Translations under genes and position numbers: made by a program
In this document: piece after piece, positions 54,626 to 63,626 of the stretch
Layout: each line of letters starts with the position of its first letter
Position numbering within the stretch: position 1 is the stretch's first letter
The notes under the pieces: model-generated
The model's database searches: none
What the model was told of the DNA's origin: nothing
Seen by the model: only the letters and a program-made list of their open reading frames with translations
Assembly (NCBI GenBank): GCA_017620975.1
Contig: JAGAUD010000022.1
Coordinates: 9,202 to 73,201 of the forward strand
Source: Lachnospiraceae bacterium
GTDB lineage: Bacteria > Bacillota_A > Clostridia > Lachnospirales > Lachnospiraceae
Direction: 5' to 3'
Length of the DNA: 64,000 bases

Positions 54626-55699
54626 TCATCCTTTCTTACATCTCTCTTCAAAGTCAGTGATCACTTTGTTCTGTTCTGCTGATTCAAAGACAGCTTCCAT
54701 CAGCTTCATGACACGCAGCAATTCATCATGCTTGATCAGCTGCTCTGCCTCGCCTGTGATGGCTTTCATCACATTCTGATAAAACTCTCTGATATCAGAT
54801 TCCCGTCGGGGAAGAGGATATTCCTTGATGGTCTCCTTGGTTCTGGGTGCCATGGTCTTAGTCAGACCTGCTGCCGTTACAACCGGTACTGCATCTCTGT
54901 TCTGCCAGTCGGATACCATGACGATCTTACCGTCCAGTCCCCAGTTCTCGATTACGGCTGAACCGTTCTCACCGAGCATATACCATCTGGGAAGATTGAT
55001 AAAATTGCTGGTTCCTACCTGCACTTCCACTGTCAGGTCATCTTCAAATTTGATGATTACGGTAAAGCCGTCATCACAGGCCTCGTTGGTGACATAGGAC
55101 AGTTCTGCATAGATGGTCTTTACAGGCTTCTGTATCATCTGCATGATCTGATCCAGAAGATGAACGCCCCAGTCAAGAACCATTCCACCGCCGCATTCCT
55201 TCTGATTACGCCAGTCTCCGGGGATTCCTCTGGAACCGTGCACTCTGGATTCGATACGAAATACCTTTCCAAGGGTACCTTCATCATAAACGTGCTTCAT
55301 GATTCGGTAATCTTCATCCCATCTGCGGTTTTGATGTACGGTGAACAGCACGTTATTTTCCTTGGAGGCAGCAATCATTTCTTCCAGTTCTTCATGACTT
55401 AATGCAACGGGCTTTTCACATACTACATTTTTCCCTGCTTCCATGGCCCGGATACAGATTGGCTTGTGCAGCTGGTTAGGGATAGCCACCGTTACAATCT
55501 GCACCTGGGGGTCAGCCAGCAATTCCTCTAAGGATGCATAGGCATGAATTCCTTTTTCCTCAGCAACAGCTCTGCGCTCCTCAAGGATATCGTAAATCCC
55601 TGCCAACTCCAGTCCTTCAATGGTCGCTATTTTGTTACAATGCCAGCCACCCATACCGCCATATCCGATGACTGCTATCTTTACATTCTTCTGATTCAC
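54626..55699 (-). CDS. Gfo/Idh/MocA-family oxidoreductase
   Basis: 357 residues. NAD(P)-binding Rossmann motif GYGGMGGWH (about 12-20), the family EKPVA motif (about 95-99) and a C-terminal alpha/beta substrate domain. Starts with GTG after GAGGGTG. Oxidises or reduces a hydroxyl of a sugar or cyclitol. Paired with the downstream TIM-barrel protein. Confidence 0.9.
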   Translation of the reverse strand: MNQKNVKIAVIGYGGMGGWHCNKIATIEGLELAGIYDILEERRAVAEEKGIHAYASLEELLADPQVQIVTVAIPNQLHKPICIRAMEAGKNVVCEKPVALSHEELEEMIAASKENNVLFTVHQNRRWDEDYRIMKHVYDEGTLGKVFRIESRVHGSRGIPGDWRNQKECGGGMVLDWGVHLLDQIMQMIQKPVKTIYAELSYVTNEACDDGFTVIIKFEDDLTVEVQVGTSNFINLPRWYMLGENGSAVIENWGLDGKIVMVSDWQNRDAVPVVTAAGLTKTMAPRTKETIKEYPLPRRESDIREFYQNVMKAITGEAEQLIKHDELLRVMKLMEAVFESAEQNKVITDFEERCKKG

Positions 55700-55730
55700 G
55701 TTATTTCACCCTCTTATATAATCTCATTCA

Positions 55731-55765
55731 GGATAGGACTGTGAATACCAGCCACAGCCCTATCC
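55731..55765 (-). terminator. Hairpin between the two oxidoreductase genes
   Basis: GGATAGGGCTGTG pairs with CACAGTCCTATCC (one G-T) with a 9-base loop. No T-run, so perhaps an mRNA-stabilising stem rather than a full stop. Confidence 0.5.
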
Positions 55766-55775
55766 TATCCATTGA

Positions 55776-56942
55776 TTAGCATTCAGGAATATTGATCTCG
55801 ATCTCATGTCCTGCTTCTGCAGACTTAAAGATACCATCCAGAATAGCCTGGTTGTAGATGATCTGAGAAGTAGGAACAGGTGCTTCTGTACCGTTCTTAA
55901 CAGCATCGAGGAAAGAACGGATCTTTAAGTCAAACAGGCTGCCATTGGACTTGATGATAGGAATCTCAGTCTCGGTCTGCTGTCCGCAAACTTCATGATA
56001 CAGCTTCATAGGACCGCCTACGGTTCCGTTCCAGCACTCAGTGGAAGGAATTCTCAAGCTGCCTTCGGTACCCATAATAATGGTATCGCCCGGGGTATCC
56101 AGATTCATAGCCCATGCAATGCGGAAGTCAAGGATGATGCCGCCGTCCAGACGGATAAATGCAGCTGCAAAATCATCTACTTCGAACTTCTCAGCATACT
56201 CGGGTTTGCCCTTCTTAACGTAGTCGCTGTAATCAGGACGGGTTCCGAAGAAGTTGGACTTGTAACCGGATACGGTGAGAGGCTTAGGATAGCCGATTGC
56301 ATTCAGTACCATATCCAGGGAGTAGCATCCGATATCGCCCAGCGCACCGAGACCTGCTGTCTTATCCTCAATGAAAGTGGTGCCAAAAGGAGTAGGAATA
56401 CCACGTCTTCTGCCGCCGCCGGTCTGAATGTAGTAAATTTTACCAAGAACGCCGGAATCAACGATCTTCTTGATCATCTTCATGTTCTCATCCAGTCTGG
56501 GCTGGAATCCGATAGAGATAACCTTGCCGCTTTCTTTCTCAGCCTTTCTGATTTCAATGGCTTCTTCCAGAGTTACGCACATAGGCTTCTCCAGCATTAC
56601 GTTAACACCCTTCTGCAGTGCATAAATAGCACATTCAGCATGGGTTCTGTTATATGTACATACGCTGACTGCATCCAGCTTCAGGGATTCGTCATCCAGC
56701 ATCTCTTTGTGGCTTCCGTAGCATTTTGCTTCTACGCCGAATTTCTCAAAGAAAGCTGCTGCCTTGCCTTCTACCAGATCTGCACCTGCAACGATTTCTA
56801 CATCAGGCTGATTTAAGTAGCTCTGCATATGAGCTTCTGCGATCCAACCTGTACCGATGATACCTACACGTACCTTCTTAGAAGTATCGATTACAGTTTC
56901 TGTTGTTGAATCTTTAAAACGATCTAAAATATTGTCTCCCAT
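55776..56942 (-). CDS. Gfo/Idh/MocA-family oxidoreductase
   Basis: 388 residues. Rossmann motif GIIGTGWIAEAHM (about 28-40), EKPMC motif (about 117-121), and the C-terminal domain with GIILDFRIAW. A second, distinct member in the same operon (different C-terminal sequence from 54626-55699). AAAGGAGAAG precedes the ATG. Confidence 0.9.
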   Translation of the reverse strand: MGDNILDRFKDSTTETVIDTSKKVRVGIIGTGWIAEAHMQSYLNQPDVEIVAGADLVEGKAAAFFEKFGVEAKCYGSHKEMLDDESLKLDAVSVCTYNRTHAECAIYALQKGVNVMLEKPMCVTLEEAIEIRKAEKESGKVISIGFQPRLDENMKMIKKIVDSGVLGKIYYIQTGGGRRRGIPTPFGTTFIEDKTAGLGALGDIGCYSLDMVLNAIGYPKPLTVSGYKSNFFGTRPDYSDYVKKGKPEYAEKFEVDDFAAAFIRLDGGIILDFRIAWAMNLDTPGDTIIMGTEGSLRIPSTECWNGTVGGPMKLYHEVCGQQTETEIPIIKSNGSLFDLKIRSFLDAVKNGTEAPVPTSQIIYNQAILDGIFKSAEAGHEIEINIPEC

Positions 56943-57038
56943 TGTTTTCTTCTCCTTTATTTTTGTTTGAAAGCTTTCTTTAAAGCTTATTTCACGATAT
57001 TTGTACTTTCCGGATACTTGCTCCGGCTTTCAAGACAC

Positions 57039-57863
57039 TTAAGCCAGTATCTCATTCAAAAGATAGTTGATGCTGATTTCAGCACACTCAAGAGGAGTGT
57101 ATCCCATGCTGGGGTTATCCTGCTCCACGATAAACCATTCTGCGCCGCCTTCTGTTGCAGCTTTAATGATAGCAGGGAAATCCTGTACACCTTTGCCAAG
57201 AGGTCTCAGTTCGAAGCTTCCTTCTGTCTCAGTCTTCTTGTCATCATCGATTCCGATCAGGGCATACATCTTCTCAGACTTGCTTCCCTTGAAGTCCTTC
57301 AGGTGAACGGTAGGGATTCTGCCTGCATATTTCTTCACATATTCTGCAGGGTTCTCTCCGCCTACGTTAACCCAACAGGTGTCAAGCTGTGTCTGAAGCA
57401 GATCAGGACCAACCTCTGAGTAGAGGATATCCAGTGCATACTTGCCATCTACTTTAACAAATTCAAAATCATGGTTGTGGTACTGAAGTACCATATCATA
57501 CTTCTTCAATTCTTCACCAAGTACCTTTACCCCTTCAATCACTTTGTTAAAGCCTTCCTTACCCGGTCTGTACTCCTCAGTCAGATAAGGTACTACTACA
57601 TACTTACAGCCCAGCTTCTTGTAGCACTCCAGAGTCTCGTCCATTTTATTCATCAGATCTACAAAAGGCACATGTGCGGAAAGGGGAATCAGTCCCACTT
57701 CTTCACACATCTTCTTAACCTCCAGAGGATCATGTCCGTAAAGTCCTGCAAACTCCACACCTGTGTAGCCCATAGCCTTTACTTTCTTCAGGGTGCCGAA
57801 GAAATCTTCCTGCATCTGCTCTCTGACAGAATACAGCTGTAATGCAATCTTGTCTTTCTCCAT
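57039..57863 (-). CDS. Sugar phosphate isomerase/epimerase (TIM barrel)
   Basis: 274 residues. LQLYSVREQMQED (about 8-20), GVEFAGLYGHDP, YHNHDFEF, LDTCWVNVGGENP, HLKDFKG and FIVEQDNP are the blocks of the IolE/sugar-epimerase family with the metal ligands Glu, Asp, His. First gene of the four-gene operon, behind the conserved promoter block at 57971. AAAGGCAGG precedes the ATG. Confidence 0.9.
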   Translation of the reverse strand: MEKDKIALQLYSVREQMQEDFFGTLKKVKAMGYTGVEFAGLYGHDPLEVKKMCEEVGLIPLSAHVPFVDLMNKMDETLECYKKLGCKYVVVPYLTEEYRPGKEGFNKVIEGVKVLGEELKKYDMVLQYHNHDFEFVKVDGKYALDILYSEVGPDLLQTQLDTCWVNVGGENPAEYVKKYAGRIPTVHLKDFKGSKSEKMYALIGIDDDKKTETEGSFELRPLGKGVQDFPAIIKAATEGGAEWFIVEQDNPSMGYTPLECAEISINYLLNEILA

Positions 57864-57970
57864 TTCAAAAACCTGCCTTTCTATGTATTATTCTTTTAGA
57901 GCTTCCTCTCTCTTTCCCTTGATTTTATTAATTTTCTCATTCTCATATTTACATTTTACCCGATATAAAA

Positions 57971-58021
57971 TATAATTCTAGTCGTAGCCAAACAAATTTC
58001 AGCCAATTATTGCGGTCTTAT
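57971..58021. promoter_or_regulatory. Conserved 51-bp promoter-operator block, copy 1
   Basis: Starts TATAATTCTAG and ends TTATTGCGGT-CTTAT at the same spacing as copy 2 at 59789-59839, with about 39 of 51 positions identical. On the minus strand it ends in a -10-like TATATT for the isomerase operon and has no good -35, as expected of an activator-dependent promoter. The araC gene starts 10 bases to the right. Likely bound by that AraC protein. Confidence 0.6.
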
Positions 58022-58031
58022 GAGGTGAAGT

Positions 58032-58877
58032 ATGTTATATCAGATTGAAAATAGAAACACTCCGATTTCAACCGGTATTTTTACAGGTTTATCGACCATT
58101 CCACATATCCATTCACATCTGGAACTGATTTATATGGAGGAAGGCTCCAGCATGGCAACTGTGGATAATAAGGACTTCTTAATCGAAAAGGGGGATCTCT
58201 TCCTTTCCTTCCCCAACCAGATTCACTATTACCACGATCGTTCTGCGGTAAGCGGATATCTGTTTATTTTCAGTCCGGACTTATTTAAGGATTTTAAAGA
58301 GATTTTTCAGACGCAGGTACCGTATTCTCCGATTATCAAATGTAATCAGCTGCCTTTGGATCTGCGCAGCCGTTTGAAGAAGATTAAGAACAAGAATCGT
58401 TCTGAATCAAATTTCGAGAAGATTGCAGCAAAGGGATATCTGCTCACACTTTTGGCGGAGCTTTTGCCACTGATGACTCTTGTAGCAACGCCCACAGACC
58501 ACGACAGCATCAAGAGCGTGCTGACCTACTGTTCGGAGAACTATACAGAGCCGTTGACTCTGGAACTGATTTCCAAGGAACTGCATCTGAATAAATATTA
58601 TATCTCTCACATTTTTAATGAGCGAATGAATATCGGGTTTGCGGATTTTGTTAACAGTCTGAGGATTGAACATGCATGTAATCTGCTGGAGAAGGGCTCT
58701 AATATTACGGAGATTGCTTTTGCGTCAGGCTTTTCATCTATTCGTACCTTCAACCGGGTCTTCGTGCAGAATATGGGTATGACGCCGAGAGACTATATCA
58801 AGTCAAAGGAAAGCGGCACGCCTGTCCTGACAAGCAGGGAACAGTTTCAGATGTGTTGTGATAATTGTATGGAATAA
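58032..58877 (+). CDS. AraC-family transcriptional regulator
   Basis: 281 residues. Cupin-like sensor domain (HIHSHLELIYMEEG, IEKGDLFLSFPNQIHYYHD) and C-terminal double helix-turn-helix (about 165-270, LISKELHLNKYYIS and EIAFASGFSSIRTFNRVFVQNMGMTPRDYI). Divergent from the isomerase/oxidoreductase operon, which it probably activates. GAGGTGAAG precedes the ATG. Confidence 0.93.
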   Translation: MLYQIENRNTPISTGIFTGLSTIPHIHSHLELIYMEEGSSMATVDNKDFLIEKGDLFLSFPNQIHYYHDRSAVSGYLFIFSPDLFKDFKEIFQTQVPYSPIIKCNQLPLDLRSRLKKIKNKNRSESNFEKIAAKGYLLTLLAELLPLMTLVATPTDHDSIKSVLTYCSENYTEPLTLELISKELHLNKYYISHIFNERMNIGFADFVNSLRIEHACNLLEKGSNITEIAFASGFSSIRTFNRVFVQNMGMTPRDYIKSKESGTPVLTSREQFQMCCDNCME

Positions 58878-58885
58878 AGTGCACA

Positions 58886-58946
58886 AAAAGGACTGCCGCC
58901 GGATAGCTGATTTTTGAATTTTCAGCTATCCGGCGACAGTCCTTTT
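58886..58946. terminator. Long bidirectional terminator
   Basis: About 24-bp nearly perfect stem (58886-58910 with 58922-58946, one mismatch) between the convergent araC and isomerase genes, with TTTT on both flanks. Confidence 0.85.
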
Positions 58947-58953
58947 AAAATCC

Positions 58954-59715
58954 TTATTTCATGAATCTACGCAGATAATCTGCACTCTGCTTAATAGACT
59001 GGAAACAGTTAACAGCATAGCCTGTATCCTGCTCTACTACATAGTACTTCACACCGGTCTTCTCAGCGGTATCCAAAATCAGATCCCAGTTCAAATTACC
59101 ATTACCCACTTCGGTAATCTGCTGCACATTATCTTTGACAAGAGCACGTTTCATATCCTTCAGGTGCAGGATATCGATACGTCCTGCCAGCTTCTCGATC
59201 CAGTATCTTACATCTCCGCCGCCATGCTGTACCCAGTAAGTATCCAGCACAAAGGAAGTAGTGTCGGGATCAAGTCCTTCTACTAACATATCCATAGTGG
59301 TCTTGCCATTTTCCCATTTGTGGAATTCATGGCTGTGGTTGTGGTAGGTGAATTTCATTCCGTTTCTCGCAGCTTTCTCTGCAACCATATTGGCCTTCTC
59401 GATAAAATCCTCTACCTCATAAACAGAATTATAAGTCTTTCCGCCGATTCCCATATTGGTAGTATCAAGCAGCTTGTGGTTCTCTAAAGACTGCTCAAAA
59501 TCATTTACCATCATATCGAAATTGTCGTGCGTTCCGACGATCCGGATGCCTTCTTCTTTGGCAATTCTTCCGAAATCAGCATAGGGAATCGCGCAGCCTG
59601 CAGTCTGTCCCTGTGTATAGCCGTACTTTCTCATTTTTCGGAAAGACTCTCTGATATCCTCTTCCGTTTTCATAAAATCCCTGATGGTGTAAAGCTGTAA
59701 TCCTATTTCCTTCAT
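58954..59715 (-). CDS. Sugar phosphate isomerase/epimerase (TIM barrel)
   Basis: 253 residues. GLQLYTIRDFMKTEEDI at the start, then YHNHSHEFHKW, LDTYWVQHGGGDVRYWI, HLKDMKR and YYVVEQDTG: same family as 57039-57863 and clearly a paralogue. AAAGGAGGA precedes the ATG. Monocistronic behind copy 2 of the conserved promoter block. Confidence 0.9.
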   Translation of the reverse strand: MKEIGLQLYTIRDFMKTEEDIRESFRKMRKYGYTQGQTAGCAIPYADFGRIAKEEGIRIVGTHDNFDMMVNDFEQSLENHKLLDTTNMGIGGKTYNSVYEVEDFIEKANMVAEKAARNGMKFTYHNHSHEFHKWENGKTTMDMLVEGLDPDTTSFVLDTYWVQHGGGDVRYWIEKLAGRIDILHLKDMKRALVKDNVQQITEVGNGNLNWDLILDTAEKTGVKYYVVEQDTGYAVNCFQSIKQSADYLRRFMK

Positions 59716-59788
59716 TTTATGTATCCTCCTTTGTCCTGTGATGTTATTACACGGGCTTCTTGTTATCTATATTTTATCCCATGTAAAT

Positions 59789-59839
59789 TATAATTCTAGC
59801 CGTAGGGGGATAAATTCAGGACATTTATTGCGGTTTTAT
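59789..59839 (-). promoter_or_regulatory. Conserved 51-bp promoter-operator block, copy 2
   Basis: Matches copy 1 at 57971-58021 with identical spacing. Read towards the isomerase gene it presents ACCGCAATAA, then CTACGGCTAGAAT, then a -10-like TATAAT. Same putative AraC control as copy 1. Confidence 0.6.
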
Positions 59840-59942
59840 ATTTAGCCTAGTATACTACATTCTACAGAAATGGCAAAGATAAGGTTCAACTTTTCCCCTA
59901 TTCTGCATATATATACAGTAACGATAACCCAAGGTTATGATC

Positions 59943-61379
59943 ATGTCCGAATATCCAACATATATATCACGCATCCCCTCTCCGTCCGAGATTTTAAAAA
60001 GGCCGGAAAATAGTGTCGCACAAGATAGCACTGTCGCTGTACCAGCCGTCTTAGGCGAAACCATCATGTCCCAGCAGCCCGGTGAAATACAGCAGCCCGG
60101 CGAAATACAGCAACCCGGAGCCGTGCAGCAGCCCACCCCCATCGACACCCAATATGCCGGTGCCCTGAAAATCAGTGTCATCTCGTCCCTGGATCAGACT
60201 CCCGTAGCCAATGCCACGGTGGTCATTTCCTACACCGGAGATCCCGAATCCCCGATTGAGACACTGATGACCAACAGTTCAGGCCAGACCGAGACAGTGG
60301 AACTGCCCGCTCCGCCCCTTTCCTTGTCCCTGACTCCCGAACCCGAGAATCAGCCCTACTCCGAATACAATATCCGGGTCACAGCAGAAGGCTATGAGCC
60401 TGCCCTGATCACCGGTTCTGAAATTCTTGCCGATGAACTGTCACTGCAGACCATCCGACTGAATCCTCTTACAGCCACTGAAAATGAGGAAAAAATAGTT
60501 AACATCCCCGTCCATACCCTGTTCGGAGAATATCCGCCCAAGATTCCGGAGGATGAAATCAAGCCTATGGCGGAAACAGGCGAAATCGTCCTGTCAAGAG
60601 TCATAGTGCCTGAGTACATCATCGTACATGATGGTGTGCCCATGGATTCTACGGCGCCCAACTACTGGGTCAGATATAAGGATTACATTAAAAATGTGGC
60701 CTCCTGTGAAATTTATTCCACATGGCCGGAATCCTCTATCTACGCAAATATTTTGGTTATCATGTCCTTTACGCTGAACAGGGTATATACTGAGTGGTAC
60801 CGCAACCAGGGCTACGATTTTACCATTACCTCCTCCACAGCCTACGATCAAAAGTGGATATATGGAAGAAATATTTTTGAAAACATCGACTACATGGTAG
60901 ATTCACTCTTTGCCAATTATCTGTCCCGCCCCGGTGTCCGACAACCGATTTTTACGTCCTACTGTGACGGGAAACGCGTAACCTGCTCCGGCTTAAGCCA
61001 GTGGGGTTCCAAATACCTTGGAGATGAAGGTTACTCTCCCATCGATATCATCCATTATTATTATGGTGATGATATGTATATCAATACTGCAGAAGTCATA
61101 TCCGGCGTCCCCTCCTCCTGGCCCGGATATGACCTGACGATCGGCTCCTCCGGAGATAAGGTCCGCCAGATGCAGACCCAATTAAACCGTATTGCCCGCG
61201 ACTATCCGGCCATTCCAAGGGTAGTAGCCGATGGCATCTATGGTTCTGCCACCGCAGATGCAGTCCGCACTTTCCAGGGCATCTTTAACCTCCCCCAGAC
61301 AGGTGTGGTAGATTACCCTACCTGGTATGAAATCTCGGAAATTTATGTGGGTGTGACCAGGATTTCCGAACCTGACTAA
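59943..61379 (+). CDS. SpoIID-like, peptidoglycan-binding-domain protein
   Basis: 478 residues. Domain order: Pro/Gln-rich N-terminus with a QQPGEI-type repeat three times (about 42-60), a carboxypeptidase regulatory-like Ig domain (about 70-180), a SpoIID-type domain (about 225-385) with LSQWGSKYLGDEGY and IIHYYYGDD, and a C-terminal PG_binding_1 domain (LTIGSSGDKVRQMQTQL ... ADGIYGSATADAVRTFQ). No Sec signal peptide. SpoIID domains bind or cut denuded glycan strands; here a spore or cell-wall surface role is inferred. Start at MSEYPTY preferred (AAGG eight bases upstream); an ATG two codons earlier is possible. Confidence 0.75.
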   Translation: MSEYPTYISRIPSPSEILKRPENSVAQDSTVAVPAVLGETIMSQQPGEIQQPGEIQQPGAVQQPTPIDTQYAGALKISVISSLDQTPVANATVVISYTGDPESPIETLMTNSSGQTETVELPAPPLSLSLTPEPENQPYSEYNIRVTAEGYEPALITGSEILADELSLQTIRLNPLTATENEEKIVNIPVHTLFGEYPPKIPEDEIKPMAETGEIVLSRVIVPEYIIVHDGVPMDSTAPNYWVRYKDYIKNVASCEIYSTWPESSIYANILVIMSFTLNRVYTEWYRNQGYDFTITSSTAYDQKWIYGRNIFENIDYMVDSLFANYLSRPGVRQPIFTSYCDGKRVTCSGLSQWGSKYLGDEGYSPIDIIHYYYGDDMYINTAEVISGVPSSWPGYDLTIGSSGDKVRQMQTQLNRIARDYPAIPRVVADGIYGSATADAVRTFQGIFNLPQTGVVDYPTWYEISEIYVGVTRISEPD

Positions 61380-62305
61380 TAAAAGTCCTTATATTTACCA
61401 GGAGCCACACCGAAAGCATTTTTAAAATTCCTTAAGAAAGAAGAATAATCGCAGAACCCTGTGTTCTGGTATACCTGAGTGATACTCTGCCCCGCCTTTA
61501 ATCCTTCACAGGCTTTTATCAGCCGCTTATTGGTGATAAAGGTGTGGGCGGTCACTCCGGTCAATTCCTTAAACCTGCGCAGGAAATGATACTTGCTCAT
61601 GTGCACCTGCTCTGCCAGTTCCTCTACCAGAATCGGTTCGCTGATATGGGCATCAATATAGGCAGATATCGTGTCGACCATTGGATGTACTACCATTTCC
61701 TCAGCCGCAAAAAGGTATTCCTTCCTATTACAAAGTGCATTCAAATATACAAAAAAGAGAGTCAGATATCCCCTGTCCAATACGGGCTTGGCTCCCGGCA
61801 GCTCCACATCCATCATTTCCGACATAGCTAATTTCAGCAAATATCCTCTCAATTGCTCTTCATAATATGCCGGAAAATGATAGGCACAAGAACCCTGTGC
61901 ACTGCTTTTGGCAAAGCAGCCTCCCAGGTCCAGACCGCCGGCAGAAAGTTCGTCCAACATCTGTCTGGTAATCCAAAGGATAATGCGCTTGGAGGAATCA
62001 TGCTTTTTCTCCACATAATGATACTTGTGCATAACATTACTGTCTATAAGCAGGAAATCTCCTTTCTTCATATGATAAGTCTGATTCTCAAGCATGGAAG
62101 AGTATTCTCCTTCCAATACGTAGATGATTTCATAGAAACTATGATAATGAAAAGTAGCCGCACCGGTGGGTGCTCCCTGTTTTTCATAGACTTCATAATT
62201 ATCATTTATCATATACTGCCGCTCATCTGTGGCTTCCATTCTTCGGATCTTGGCACGTTTGCTTCTGTCAGGCAATACCGGCTTTGCCGGAGTCTGCTCT
62301 TTCAT
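61376..62305 (-). CDS. AraC-family transcriptional regulator
   Basis: 309 residues. Cupin sensor domain (FHYHSFYEIIYVLEGEY, MKKGDFLLIDSNVMHKY) and C-terminal double helix-turn-helix (LAEQVHMSKYHFLRRFKELTG; YSSFLRNFKNAFGVAPGKYKD). Divergent from uxuA-uxuB across 232 bases, so it is the likely hexuronate regulator. Its stop overlaps the convergent stop at 61379. GGGGTGA precedes the ATG. Confidence 0.92.
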   Translation of the reverse strand: MKEQTPAKPVLPDRSKRAKIRRMEATDERQYMINDNYEVYEKQGAPTGAATFHYHSFYEIIYVLEGEYSSMLENQTYHMKKGDFLLIDSNVMHKYHYVEKKHDSSKRIILWITRQMLDELSAGGLDLGGCFAKSSAQGSCAYHFPAYYEEQLRGYLLKLAMSEMMDVELPGAKPVLDRGYLTLFFVYLNALCNRKEYLFAAEEMVVHPMVDTISAYIDAHISEPILVEELAEQVHMSKYHFLRRFKELTGVTAHTFITNKRLIKACEGLKAGQSITQVYQNTGFCDYSSFLRNFKNAFGVAPGKYKDFY

Positions 62306-62460
62306 TGCTGATTCACCCCACTTTTCGTAGCTTTTTATAGTTTTTTCTTCTATTTTTCCCTAAAGTTTGTTCTAATTTTATAATAAAGCAATTTTTGCAT
62401 GATTTCAAGCAATATATTCTCTTATCATGCATTTCAAATCATTTTATACTAATATTATCC

Positions 62461-62476
62461 GAAGTGGTTACACTTC
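62461..62476 (+). promoter_or_regulatory. Operator-like palindrome before uxuA
   Basis: GAAGTG-GTTA-CACTTC, a perfect 6-bp inverted repeat just downstream of A+T-rich -10-like sequence (TATACT at about 62444). Position suits a repressor near the uxuA start point. Confidence 0.45.
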
Positions 62477-62537
62477 AAATTGAGAGAAAAAATGACAGGC
62501 TTTCCTGAAAGGTAAGCAAGAAAGGTGGGTTACTTTT

Positions 62538-63605
62538 ATGCAGATGACATTAAGATGGTACGGAAGTAAATATGACACCGTTACCCTGAAGCAGATCAGA
62601 CAGATTCCCGGTGTAACCGGCGTAATCTCCACATTGTACGGCACCACTCCCGGTGAAGTATGGGAGATGGAAGACATCCTGGCTCTGAAGAAAGAAATCG
62701 AGGATGCAGGCTTACAGCTGGCAGGTATCGAAAGTGTTAATATTCATGATGCCATCAAGATTGGTACTCCCGACAGAGATAAGTATATTGACAATTATAT
62801 CACAACCCTGGAGCGTCTTGGACAGGCTGACATCCATCTGGTATGCTACAACTTCATGCCCGTATTTGACTGGACCAGAACCGAGCTGGCTCGTATGCGT
62901 CCCGATGGCTCCACTGTACTTGCTTATACACAGGAAGCTGTAGATGCTTTGGATCCCGAGAAGATGTTCGAGTCTATTGCCGGCGACATGAACGGTACCG
63001 TAATGCCCGGTTGGGAGCCTGAGCGTATGGCTCGCGTAAAAGAACTGTTCGAAATGTACAAGGATGTAGACGACGAAAAGCTGTTCGCTAACCTGAAGTA
63101 CTTCCTGGAGCGCATCATGCCTGTATGTGACAAGTATGATATCAACATGGCTATCCATCCCGATGATCCCGCATGGAGCGTATTTGGTCTGCCCCGTATC
63201 ATCATCAACAAGGCTAACATCCATCGCATGATGAAGATGGTAGACAACCCTCATAACGGCGTAACCTTCTGCTCCGGCTCCTACGGTACCAACTTAGAGA
63301 ACGATCTGCCGGATATGATCCGTTCCCTGAAGGGCAGAATCCACTTTGCTCACGTTCGTAACCTGAAGTTCAACACTCCTACCGATTTCGAAGAGGCTGC
63401 TCACCTTTCCAGCGACGGTACCTTCGATATGTATGAGATCATGCTGGCTCTCTATGATATCGGCTTCACCGGTCCCATCAGACCTGACCACGGCCGTATG
63501 ATTTGGGATGAAGTAGCTATGCCCGGTTATGGTCTGTATGACCGTGCGCTCGGTGCTACCTATCTGAACGGTCTCTGGGAAGCAATCGGCAAATCTCACA
63601 AATAA
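62538..63605 (+). CDS. uxuA: Mannonate dehydratase
   Basis: 355 residues. Converts D-mannonate to 2-keto-3-deoxygluconate in glucuronate breakdown. UxuA blocks: LRWYGSKYDTVTLKQIRQIPGVTGVIS at the N-terminus, LVCYNFMPVFDWTRTEL, MAIHPDDPAWSVFGLPRI, FCSGSYGTN and HFAHVRNLK. The metal ligands His, Cys, Asp and His are in these segments. Strong codon bias suggests high expression. GGTGG lies about 10 bases before the ATG. Followed 21 bases later by uxuB. Confidence 0.96.
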   Translation: MQMTLRWYGSKYDTVTLKQIRQIPGVTGVISTLYGTTPGEVWEMEDILALKKEIEDAGLQLAGIESVNIHDAIKIGTPDRDKYIDNYITTLERLGQADIHLVCYNFMPVFDWTRTELARMRPDGSTVLAYTQEAVDALDPEKMFESIAGDMNGTVMPGWEPERMARVKELFEMYKDVDDEKLFANLKYFLERIMPVCDKYDINMAIHPDDPAWSVFGLPRIIINKANIHRMMKMVDNPHNGVTFCSGSYGTNLENDLPDMIRSLKGRIHFAHVRNLKFNTPTDFEEAAHLSSDGTFDMYEIMLALYDIGFTGPIRPDHGRMIWDEVAMPGYGLYDRALGATYLNGLWEAIGKSHK

Positions 63606-63626
63606 GCCACGAAAGGAGTTTTTATC

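Noticed and set aside
60061..60125. CRISPR-like short repeats
   Set aside because: They are a three-unit in-frame repeat encoding QQPGEI within a protein-coding gene.
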